In this document: piece after piece, positions 41,250 to 48,446 of the stretch | Position numbering within the stretch: the stretch's first letter is position 1 | How the letters are laid out: each line of letters opens with the position of its first letter | Origin: Ornithinimicrobium sp. INDO-MA30-4 | GTDB taxonomy: Bacteria > Actinomycetota > Actinomycetes > Actinomycetales > Dermatophilaceae | Reading direction: 5' to 3' | DNA: 64,000 nt | Assembly: GCF_021535045.1 (NCBI RefSeq) | Contig: NZ_CP091056.1 | Coordinates: 2,604,001 to 2,668,000 of the forward strand | Translations under genes and position numbers: made by a program | The notes under the pieces: model-generated | Databases searched by the model: none | Told to the model about the DNA's origin: nothing | What the model saw: only the letters and a program-made list of their open reading frames with translations

Positions 41250-41933
41250 ATGACTGATCTGATTGACACCACTGAGATGTATCTCAAGACCATTTATGAG
41301 TTGGTTGAGGACGGTGTCACCCCGATGCGTGCGCGCATTGCCGAGCGTCTGGGCCATTCCGGCCCGACCGTGAGTCAAACCGTTGCGCGGATGGAACGCG
41401 ATGGTTTGTTGCACCTTGAGCAGGATCGTCGCTTGCACCTGACCGACCTCGGCGAGGTCACCGCGATGCGAGTGATGCGCAAGCACCGGCTGGCCGAGCG
41501 TCTCTTGATTGATGTCATCGGCCTAGACCCGGCCTATGTGCACGACGAGGCTTGCCGCTGGGAGCACGTGATGAGCGATCGCGTGGAGAAGCACATCCTC
41601 ACCTTGATCCAAGACCGAGAGCGCTCGCCCTATGGCAACCCCATCCCTGGGTTGTCTGAGTTGGGGATCGACCAGCCGGCAGTGCCCGCGGGCGGATCGC
41701 CGGTCACTTCAGTTGTTAAAGAAGAAGTAAAGTCGTGGCGGCTGATTCGTCTCGGTGAGCCGGCCCAGGTTGATCCCGAGGTTTTGGACCTGCTGCTGCA
41801 CGCTGGCGTTGTTCCAGGCGCTAGTGTTGACCTGCAACAAGAGGGCGATCGTGTGTTGCTCACCGGGCCTGAGGGCGAGCGGATCTCACTTCCGCACGAT
41901 GTGGCGCTCCACCTCTTCGTCACCGCCGTGTGA
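41250..41933 (+). CDS. Metal-dependent transcriptional regulator, DtxR/IdeR family
   Basis: Iron (or manganese) dependent repressor. Intact, 227 residues. N-terminal winged helix: TEMYLKTIYELVEDGVTPMRARIAERLGHSGPTVSQTVARMERDGLL. Metal-binding/dimer domain: MRKHRLAERLLIDVIGLDPAYVHDEACRWEHVMSDRVE, with the Cys-Glu-His ligands (C..WEH). C-terminal SH3-like domain: VLLTGPEGERISLPHDVALHLF. ATG 41250 follows an AAGGAGG Shine-Dalgarno at a spacing of eight, so the longer upstream in-frame extension is rejected. Confidence 0.95.
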   Translation: MTDLIDTTEMYLKTIYELVEDGVTPMRARIAERLGHSGPTVSQTVARMERDGLLHLEQDRRLHLTDLGEVTAMRVMRKHRLAERLLIDVIGLDPAYVHDEACRWEHVMSDRVEKHILTLIQDRERSPYGNPIPGLSELGIDQPAVPAGGSPVTSVVKEEVKSWRLIRLGEPAQVDPEVLDLLLHAGVVPGASVDLQQEGDRVLLTGPEGERISLPHDVALHLFVTAV

Positions 41934-42161
41934 CCTGCGGGTTTACTAAAAGTTCCGCCTTGCGGCGCTCTCGATATCGTTTCGTGATGTGAACTCCGTC
42001 ACGAAAACGCTTGCAGCCTAAGTTGCCTACGCGTATTTATGCAGGTCAGAGGGGTTCAACTAAAGACTGTTGAAAAAGATCGGTTTTTGCCTTTACCTAA
42101 ACGTGACATTCCCGGAGTCGGCACTGTAGTGTTCTTCTTGTCGCGCTAGAACAGCGAGACA

Positions 42162-42345
42162 CTCACCGTGAAGCCGAATCCTGTCACTGCGGTTGAGTCC
42201 TGCAATATCCGCTTGACAGGAGCGGGGGACCCAAGTCTGGGATCGAGCAAGGATCCCTAGGGGCTAAGACAGCCTCCGATTACGGAGCTTGTCCGGGCAA
42301 CTCCAGCCCGAGCCCGACAGCTCACCCCGTAGGTTCATGGAGAGG
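42162..42345 (+). ncRNA. Cyclic di-AMP (ydaO/yuaA) riboswitch
   Basis: Matches the ydaO-yuaA consensus: GCCGAATCC at 42173-42181, GGAGCGGGGGACCCAAGT at about 42220-42237, and CCCGAGCCCGACAGCT followed by CACCCCGTAGGT at 42307-42334. The ends pair as P1: CTCACCGTGAAGCC near 42162 with GGTTCATGGAGAG near 42332. It lies directly upstream of the NlpC/P60 gene start (42353), as in other actinobacteria, where the element controls cell-wall hydrolases and usually turns expression off when c-di-AMP is bound. The rest of the intergenic 41934-42161 shows nothing else I can name. Confidence 0.88.
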
Positions 42346-42352
42346 TATACCT

Positions 42353-43336
42353 GTGTCGCAAATCTTGAATGGCCGCCACCGCGCGCCGCACGCCCTTTCG
42401 GCCAAGAGCATCGCGTTCTCGCGTACTGCCAAGGCCACTGCCATTGCAGCCACCTCAGGTGGACTGCTGGCCACGATCGCCGTTCCCGCCAACGCTGCCC
42501 CCCGCGGTGTCGTTGACGATGTCGCCGCCGTGTCCGCTGGCTCCAACTCTTCCGCCGTTAACCTGCTCTCAGTTGACTTGAACAGCGTCATCGAAAGGGC
42601 GGACCGTCCGGTTGAGGCCGCTGTTGCGCCGCAGGCCCCCGCCGTCGTCGCAGTTGAGACCTTCGGCACCGCCGGCTTCGTCGGCGTTGAGCCGGAGCCC
42701 GAGCCCGAGCCGGAGCCCGTCGTTGAGGCAGCTCCTGCTGAGACCACGGCCACCGCCGCTCCTGCTGCTGAGACCACGGCCACCGCCGCTCCTGCTGCTG
42801 AGACCACGGCCACCGCCGCTCCTGCTGCTGAGACGACTGCTGCCCCGGCCGAGACCTCCGCTCCAGCGCAGACGTCCACCACAAGCAACGAGTCGGCTCC
42901 GGCCACTACGTCTGCTTCGACCTCGCAGCGTTCCACCTCCAGCAGCGCCAGCCGCTCGCAGACCACCACGGCTGCTGCTCCTGCCCCGGCACCTGCTGCT
43001 TCCGGTTCCGGCATCATCGGCACCGCTGCTGCTTACACCGGCATCATGTATGTCTTCGGTGGCACCACTCCTGCAGGCTTCGACTGCTCGGGTTACACCA
43101 GCTACGTGTACGCCCAGAACGGCATCTCGTTGCCCCGCACCGCCGCTGCTCAGCAGTCGATGGCTACCCCGGTCAGCAACCCTGTTCCCGGCGACTTGGT
43201 CTTCTGGGGCTACCCGGCTTACCACGTTGGCATCTACGCCGGCGATGGCATGATCTACGACTCGGGTCGTGCAGGCATCCCCACCCAGAAGCGCAACATG
43301 TTCTCTGGCGTATCGGGCTACGGCCGCGTTGGTTAA
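42353..43336 (+). CDS. NlpC/P60 cell-wall endopeptidase with repeat linker
   Basis: Secreted peptidoglycan hydrolase (D-Glu/diamino-acid type by family). Intact, 327 residues. Signal peptide to about residue 49 (AIAATSGGLLATIAVPANAA). A long low-complexity linker (about 100-220): EPEPEPEPEP, three near-identical AAETTATAAP blocks encoded by exact 30-base repeats, then Ser/Thr/Ala-rich sequence. C-terminal NlpC/P60 domain with catalytic Cys in TPAGFDCSGYTSYVY and His in AYHVGIYAG. GTG start at 42353. Its leader carries the c-di-AMP riboswitch. No LysM or other anchor is seen. Confidence 0.94.
   Translation: MSQILNGRHRAPHALSAKSIAFSRTAKATAIAATSGGLLATIAVPANAAPRGVVDDVAAVSAGSNSSAVNLLSVDLNSVIERADRPVEAAVAPQAPAVVAVETFGTAGFVGVEPEPEPEPEPVVEAAPAETTATAAPAAETTATAAPAAETTATAAPAAETTAAPAETSAPAQTSTTSNESAPATTSASTSQRSTSSSASRSQTTTAAAPAPAPAASGSGIIGTAAAYTGIMYVFGGTTPAGFDCSGYTSYVYAQNGISLPRTAAAQQSMATPVSNPVPGDLVFWGYPAYHVGIYAGDGMIYDSGRAGIPTQKRNMFSGVSGYGRVG
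42740..42829 (+). repeat. Three exact 30-bp tandem repeats in the NlpC/P60 linker
   Basis: The 30-base unit beginning GAGACCACGGCCACCGCC is present at 42740-42769, 42770-42799 and 42800-42829 without change, with degenerate copies on both sides. It encodes ten residues per unit. Perfect DNA identity suggests recent expansion by slippage, and copy number may vary between strains. Confidence 0.95.
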
Positions 43337-43394
43337 TAGCCACTGAGTTTGATTCTGCGTCAACGATGACGCGACACTCATCGAAGACGTCTGG

Positions 43395-43426
43395 TGAAGC
43401 CCCACACCATCTGGTGTGGGGCTTCA
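43395..43426 (+). terminator. Strong terminator after the NlpC/P60 gene
   Basis: TGAAGCCCCACACC (43395-43408) and GGTGTGGGGCTTCA (43413-43426) form a perfect 14-bp stem with an ATCT loop, followed by CTGTTGT. Confidence 0.85.
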
Positions 43427-43439
43427 CTGTTGTATGTCG

Positions 43440-43644
43440 CTGCTTGAGCGAGACTCTTTGAGCAGGCTCGACCCTTTGGGGTCTAGCAACTGTCGTTTCT
43501 GTGACGGGGTGCTAAGTTCGGGGGAGCGCCGCTATTGGCAGCAGCCGGAGGACGGCGAGCGCTTCACTACGATCCGACGGTGCCGCGCGTAGGCCAGCGT
43601 CTTCGACTGCACTTTCCTCGCAGGATGGGCCTGAGACGGCATAG
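43440..43644 (+). ncRNA. Candidate structured non-coding RNA between two terminators
   Basis: About 200 bases with no convincing ORF in either direction lie between two strong hairpins. The stretch is rich in short complementary segments (for example GAGCGCC near 43525 with GGCGAGCGC near 43555) and ends right at a terminator that is well formed on the plus strand. That layout would suit a stand-alone small RNA. I do not recognise it as SRP RNA, tmRNA, RNase P RNA or a known riboswitch. Promoter elements are not clear. Confidence 0.35.
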
Positions 43645-43691
43645 AAAGACCCGGCCCCTCGTGATGTGTGTTCACGGGGAGCCGGGTCTTT
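43645..43691. terminator. Bidirectional terminator hairpin
   Basis: AAAGACCCGGC (43645-43655) pairs with GCCGGGTCTTT (43681-43691), extended inward by CCCTCGTGA and TCACGGGG with small mismatches. A-run on one side and T-run on the other make it suitable for both strands. It lies between the candidate RNA and the CNNM genes that end at 43734. Confidence 0.82.
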
Positions 43692-43733
43692 GCTGTCGGT
43701 ATGCGGCGCGCTGACTAGCTCACCGCATACCGA

Positions 43734-44789
43734 CTAGACGTTTGCTGGTTCGGGCAGGTCAGTCTCGTCGTCAAACTCGCCGAGGATCTGCTCGAGGATG
43801 TCTTCGAGTGAAGCCAAACCGACTGTCTGGCCGTTGCCGTCCTGAACTAATGCCAACTGTGCGCGCTGCTGCCGCAATGCACTCACTGCGTCAATGAGAT
43901 GCATCGACGCGGGCAGTGCGACCGTCTCTTGGATGAAGTCTGTCAACGGGCGGTCTTGCTGGCCGCCAGCGGTTGCTCGCATCGCGTCGCGCACGTGAAC
44001 CAAACCAGTGACCTGGCGATTCTGTGTGACGAAGAGTCGGCTGCGACCGCTGTCACGTGACAGTGCCTCGACGTCGAGCGCGGTGCCATCCGAGGCGATA
44101 GTGACTGCCTCGCTCAGCGGGAACATCACAGCTGCGATGGTCTCGTTCTCCAAGCGCAATGCACCGGTGAGCATGGCGTGCTCCTGGTCGGGCAGGACGC
44201 CGTGCTCGTGTGAGGTCGACAGCAAGAGTTGCAGGTCAGCTGGGCCGCGACGGCCACTCTCGCCTGAATCGACGGGCTCGACTTTGAAGAGCTTGAGCAA
44301 GGCGTTGGCGATTTCGTCCAGCACGAAGATCACCGGACGGAAAACCCAGGTGAAGGCCCTGAAGGGCATCGCCAGGATGAGAGCCGAAGACTCGGGGTGC
44401 GAAATCGCCCACGACTTCGGAGCCATCTCACCGACAACCATGTGCAAGAAGACCACGATGGCCACGGCGATGATGACCGAAATGAGGTGCATCAACGACT
44501 CGGGCACGTGAATGGCGTGCAGCAAGGGCTCCAAGAGTGCGGCAATTGCCGGCTCCGAAAGAGCCCCCAAGCCCAGGGTGCACAGCGTGATTCCCAATTG
44601 GGCACCCGCCAGCATCAGGCTCAGTTCCTTGTTCGCGTTGACAGCTGCCTTGGCAGCGCGGCTACCTTCAGCAGCCTTCTCTTCGAGGCGGTGGCGCTTA
44701 GCGGCAACGACAGCGAACTCGGCCGCAACAAAGAAGCCGTTGAGGGCCAGTAGGACAACAGAGATCAGCAGAGCTGTTCCGGTGCTCAT
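43734..44789 (-). CDS. CNNM/CBS-domain membrane protein (hemolysin-like), first paralogue
   Basis: Magnesium/cobalt-efflux-type CNNM (DUF21) protein. Intact, 351 residues. DUF21 membrane domain: LALNGFFVAAEFAVVAAKRHRLEE, SLMLAGAQLGITLCTLGLGALSEPA, VVGEMAPKSWAISHPE. Two cytoplasmic CBS domains follow (VMFPLSEAVTIASDGTALD onwards and IDAVSALRQQRAQLALVQ). It lacks the C-terminal CorC_HlyC domain that its neighbour has. The start overlaps the upstream paralogue's stop (ATGA), so both are probably made together and may act as a pair. Confidence 0.92.
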   Translation of the reverse strand: MSTGTALLISVVLLALNGFFVAAEFAVVAAKRHRLEEKAAEGSRAAKAAVNANKELSLMLAGAQLGITLCTLGLGALSEPAIAALLEPLLHAIHVPESLMHLISVIIAVAIVVFLHMVVGEMAPKSWAISHPESSALILAMPFRAFTWVFRPVIFVLDEIANALLKLFKVEPVDSGESGRRGPADLQLLLSTSHEHGVLPDQEHAMLTGALRLENETIAAVMFPLSEAVTIASDGTALDVEALSRDSGRSRLFVTQNRQVTGLVHVRDAMRATAGGQQDRPLTDFIQETVALPASMHLIDAVSALRQQRAQLALVQDGNGQTVGLASLEDILEQILGEFDDETDLPEPANV

Positions 44790-46208
44790 GAATCCACCTT
44801 CTTAGTGCCGTGATCCTTATCGGCCGCATCGTCGCTATCGTCGTTGGCGGCCTCGACCACGTTGCCGTCCTCGTCGGTGATGACCGCTTCGTGGATCACC
44901 ACCGTGTCGGGCACGTGCCTGGTCAAGGACTTCACTTCGATATGGACGCTGCTGGTTTGCGGCTCTCCATCGTCGTTGCGGGTTTCCACACAACGTCGAG
45001 CTCGTCGCCCACCTCAGCCATTCGTCCAGTGTGTCCATGACGAGGCCAGACAACGTGTCATAGTCCTCGTCCTCGGGCAGCTCAATGTTGGTGATGTCTT
45101 CGACTTCGTCCATCCGCAGGCGAGCCGGTAGTTCCCAGGAGCCGTCGGCGCGTGCCTCTGGCTGATCTTCGTGCAGATCGTCTTCGTCCCAGATCTCACC
45201 GACAACTTCCTCGGCAACATCTTCGAACGTGATGACGCCGGCGAAGCCGCCATACTCGTCGACAACAACCGCGATCTGGCGGTGGGACTCGCGAAGGCGT
45301 TCCAGCACACGTGGGAGCGGCAGCGACTCGGGCAGGATCACTGCTTCGTCGACAATGTCACGAACGGGAGTGTGGGCGCGCTCTTCGGGGCTGATCTGCA
45401 GCAGTTCATGCAGACCAACCACGCCAACGATGTCGTCGACATCACGGCCAACCACGGGGAAGCGGGAGTGCCCCGTCTCCAACAGCTCCAGCACTCGGGC
45501 TGCTGGCTCATCTGCCTGGACGATTTCAACGTCGATCCGAGGCGTCATCACCTCTTCAGCCGCGTGGCCACGGAAAGCCAAACCGCGCCCCAGCAAGCGG
45601 CTGAGGTCATCGTCGAGCAGGCCGCCCAGGGCAGATTCTTCGATGATGCGGTGAAGGTCTTCTGGGGTTGCGCCCTGCGGCAGCTCCTCGACTGGCTCGA
45701 TGCCCACTGACCGCAGCAGCTTGTTAGAAGCTTTGTCGAAGATAGTGATGATCGGGCCAGCGAGCTTGAGGTAGATCAACGTGGAACGCGACAGCGCTCG
45801 AGCCAACGGAACGGTCTTAGCGATCGCCAAGTTCTTTGGCCCCAATTCGCCTAGAACCATCTGCACGAAGGTGGAGAAGACCAACACGAAGATCACGGAG
45901 ATCGAGAGCAGCGCAGCGGAGGATAGTCCGGTGAAGCCAAACGCATTAGCCAGGCCTTGGCCAAGCAGTGGTTCACCAGCGAATCCCACGAGGAGCGCAG
46001 TCAGTGTGATGCCGAACTGCGCTCCCGACAGAGTGAAGGAGAGCCGAGAGGTGATCTTGAGCGCACGCTCTGCGGCGGCGTCACCCTCGTCGGCGAGTTG
46101 TTTTAGTTTGCCGCGGTCAACGGAAACGTAAGCAAATTCTTGGGCGACGAAGTAACCCGTCAGGGCGGTGAGCCCAAGAATGATGAAGAGACCGCTGGCG
46201 ATTAACAT
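44786..46208 (-). CDS. CNNM/CBS-domain membrane protein with CorC_HlyC domain, second paralogue (two frameshifts)
   Basis: DUF21 domain (VAQEFAYVSVDRGKLKQLA, GAQFGITLTALLVGF, VLGELGPKNLAIAKT), then CBS pair (EEVMTPRIDVEIVQADEPA, GHSRFPVVGRDVDDIVGVVGLHELL), IAVVVDEYGGFAGVITFEDV and a CorC_HlyC domain. About 474 residues. Shifts near 45020 and 44990 separate the last 70 residues, which are acidic and end in DDAADKDHGTKKVDS. A GC-rich perfect hairpin (46227-46245) lies in its 5' leader. Confidence 0.92.
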
Positions 46209-46226
46209 TGGTGCGCCTTGGTGAGG

Positions 46227-46245
46227 AGCCGGGCTGAGCCCGGCT
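46227..46245. other. Leader hairpin between the CNNM operon and crcB
   Basis: AGCCGGGC-TGA-GCCCGGCT, a perfect 8-bp stem with a 3-base loop, 19 bases upstream of the CNNM start (minus strand). It may be a leader structure or protein-binding site. No known Mg2+ or fluoride riboswitch motif is visible around it. Confidence 0.5.
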
Positions 46246-46323
46246 TGGTACTACCAGAGACGGCTTCTATAGAAGTCGACATAACACTCAGTTTATCGGA
46301 TGCACTGACATAGGGTCGAAGCC

Positions 46324-46734
46324 ATGCACGTAGATAGGGCACAACTCACACTTGTTGCCGCTGGTGGGGCGATTGGGGCCGTGCTGCGCTGGTCGGTCGA
46401 GCTACTGTATCCCTCCGGTGCGGGTACATTTCCACTCGCGACGCTGCTGACGAATGTCGTGGGTTGCTTTGTCTTGGGGATTGTTGCGGAGTTGGCAACG
46501 CGAGACAAGGTCACAGCGAACGGCAAGCTTTTCGTGGGCACCGGCCTCTTAGGTGGGTTCACCACCTTCTCGACGTATGCCGTGCAGGTGGCGGTGCTTG
46601 GCGGCGCAGGGGTTGCTGGCACTAGCGACCTAGCCATTGGCCTTAGTTACTTGCTCGTGACGCCGGTGCTGTGTGTTCTTGTGGCTGGGTCCGGGATGTC
46701 TATCGCTCGTCGGCTAACGCCAAGGATGGCTTGA
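46324..46734 (+). CDS. crcB: Fluoride channel subunit CrcB/Fluc, first copy
   Basis: Small four-helix fluoride exporter. Intact, 136 residues. Seen: GGAIGAVLRWSVELL, the central LTNVVGCFVLGI with the conserved Asn, and the pore motif GGFTTFSTYAVQ. Followed after one base by a second copy, so the channel is likely a heterodimer, as in many Gram-positives. Confidence 0.94.
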   Translation: MHVDRAQLTLVAAGGAIGAVLRWSVELLYPSGAGTFPLATLLTNVVGCFVLGIVAELATRDKVTANGKLFVGTGLLGGFTTFSTYAVQVAVLGGAGVAGTSDLAIGLSYLLVTPVLCVLVAGSGMSIARRLTPRMA

Positions 46735-46735
46735 G

Positions 46736-47092
46736 ATGGGGTTCTCTACGCTCGGGCTGATGTTCGTCGCGCTCGGTGGCGCGCTGGGGGCCGTGCTTCG
46801 ACACCTGAGCGCAATTGCAGGATGGGGGCCGTTTCGCGGAATCATGCTGGTCAATGTGTTGGGTTCGGTCGCGCTGGGGGTTGTCGTCGCGCTGTCTGAC
46901 CGGATTGCGCCGGGGCTAACGTTGGTCCTGGGTGCAGGGCTGTGCGGGGCGCTGACGACCTACAGCACGTTGGCTGTTCAGACCTATGAGGTGTGGCAGC
47001 GGGATCGGGTCGCCGCACTGCGCTACCTAGGTCTGACGACGATCTTGGGGCTAATGGGGGCGATGTTGCCGTTGTTGCTGTTGAGCAGCTAG
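46736..47092 (+). CDS. crcB: Fluoride channel subunit CrcB/Fluc, second copy
   Basis: Intact, 118 residues. GGALGAVLRHLSAIAG, MLVNVLGSVALGVVV with the conserved Asn, and GALTTYSTLAVQTYE as the pore motif (TTYST where the first copy has TTFST). The divergence between the two copies supports an obligate heterodimer. ATG starts one base after the crcB1 stop. Confidence 0.93.
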   Translation: MGFSTLGLMFVALGGALGAVLRHLSAIAGWGPFRGIMLVNVLGSVALGVVVALSDRIAPGLTLVLGAGLCGALTTYSTLAVQTYEVWQRDRVAALRYLGLTTILGLMGAMLPLLLLSS

Positions 47093-47229
47093 GGATTGAT
47101 GTCTGCCGCAGATCTGTGACGACCCTCGGCCAGTCCTCGGCAGGTATGTCAGTGCTCTCTCTTAACGTGTAACCACACCACATCAAGGGCGTCGCAGAAG
47201 CGACTCCATGAGCGAAGGAGGGCAAGATC

Positions 47230-48446
47230 ATGCGATTTCTCCACACGGCGGACTGGCAAATCGGGATGACCCGCGCCTTCCTCAGCGCAGAGGCCCAAGC
47301 GCGTTTTGCCGACGCTAGGTTGGAGTCGATCCGCAGTCTGGGCAACGTGGCTGTTGCTCAAGGCTGCGAGTTCATCGTTGTTGCTGGCGATGTCTTTGAA
47401 AACAACCAATTGAACACGCAAACCGTGCAGCGGGCGCTTGAAGTCATGCGCGATGTTGCTGTGCCGATTTATCTCTTGCCTGGCAATCACGACTCTTTGG
47501 AGCGCGGGACGCTGTATGAGCAGGACGACTTTGTCGCTCACCTGCCCGACCACGTGCACATCTTGGCGGAGCCAGGTCCGATCAGCATCCGTGAGGGTGT
47601 CGAGTTAGTGGCTGCTCCGTGGCATGGCAAACACCCAGACCGTGACCTGGTGTCTGAAGCGCTCGGCAAAATGGGTCCTGCTGACGGCACAACTCGGATC
47701 GTCGTGGGCCACGGCTCCATTGATGCTCTCGACCGAGGGGCGGGCGAACGGTTCAACATTGCTGCCGAGCCATTGGAGTCGGCCTTGGCCGCTGGGCAGA
47801 TCCACTTCGTGGCGCTCGGCGACCGGCACTCGACGACGAGCATCGGCACCTCTGGCGCGATTTGGTACTCGGGGGCAAGTGAAGTCACGGCTTTGCGTGA
47901 AGAGGCGCCTGGAAATGTGTTGGTGGTGGATCTCAAGCCTGGCGAGGCTCCTGCGGTGACGCAACATCATGTGGGCACCTGGACCTTTGCCGAGCGTGCG
48001 TTTGACGTGTCGACGGCGGCCGATGTCGCAGCTGTTGAGCGTGGACTGTCAGCGATGCCGTCGAAAGACCGGACCGTCCTCAAACTGACGCTTCAGGGCA
48101 CGTTGGCCCTGAGCGATCACCACGAATTGCTGGTGAGCATGGAGCGCTATGAGCAGATGTTCGCGGCCATCCCCGACTGGCAGAGCCGTTCGTCGCTGGC
48201 CGTGCTGAGTAGCGACGAAGACCTGGCAGCCCTGGGCCTTAGTGGCTTCGTGGCGCGTGCTGCCAGCGAGATCTTGAGTCAGACCGACCAGGACCCGGGG
48301 GGCAAGACACCCCTGAGCCGGGATTCGAGGTTGACGACTCTGAGTTGCTCGAATGGACGTACCGAAGTGACGCTGACGATGACTCGACGAGCGCTCGCGA
48401 TGCTCTTGCCCTGCTCTACCGGCTTAAGAAAGAGGGATCGCGATGA
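47230..48446 (+). CDS. Mre11/SbcD-like metallophosphoesterase (one frameshift)
   Basis: Nuclease subunit of an Mre11-Rad50-type complex. About 405 residues. Phosphoesterase motifs: HTADWQIG (I), VVAGDVFE (II), LPGNHDS (III), VVGHGSID (IV) and ALGDRHSTTS (V, where GHxH is usual). A shift near 48300 takes the last 45 residues out of frame; repaired, they end ALLYRLKKEGSR and overlap the next gene (ATGA). Smaller and less SbcD-like than E. coli SbcD, closer to YhaO-type proteins. ATG 47230 follows a GAAGGAGGG Shine-Dalgarno. Confidence 0.88.

Noticed and set aside
42740..42829. CRISPR array
   Set aside because: The repeats are directly adjacent without spacers and lie in frame inside a coding linker.
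42322..43023. Long minus-strand ORFs opposite the NlpC/P60 gene
   Set aside because: They mirror the repetitive, GC-rich Ala/Thr/Pro coding sequence and have no domain or ribosome-binding site.
43440..43644. SRP RNA, tmRNA or RNase P RNA in the gene-free stretch
   Set aside because: The conserved core sequences of these RNAs are not present; kept only as an unnamed candidate.
46209..46323. Fluoride riboswitch ahead of the crcB pair
   Set aside because: The leader has a GC-rich perfect hairpin but none of the conserved crcB-motif segments; only a generic hairpin was annotated.
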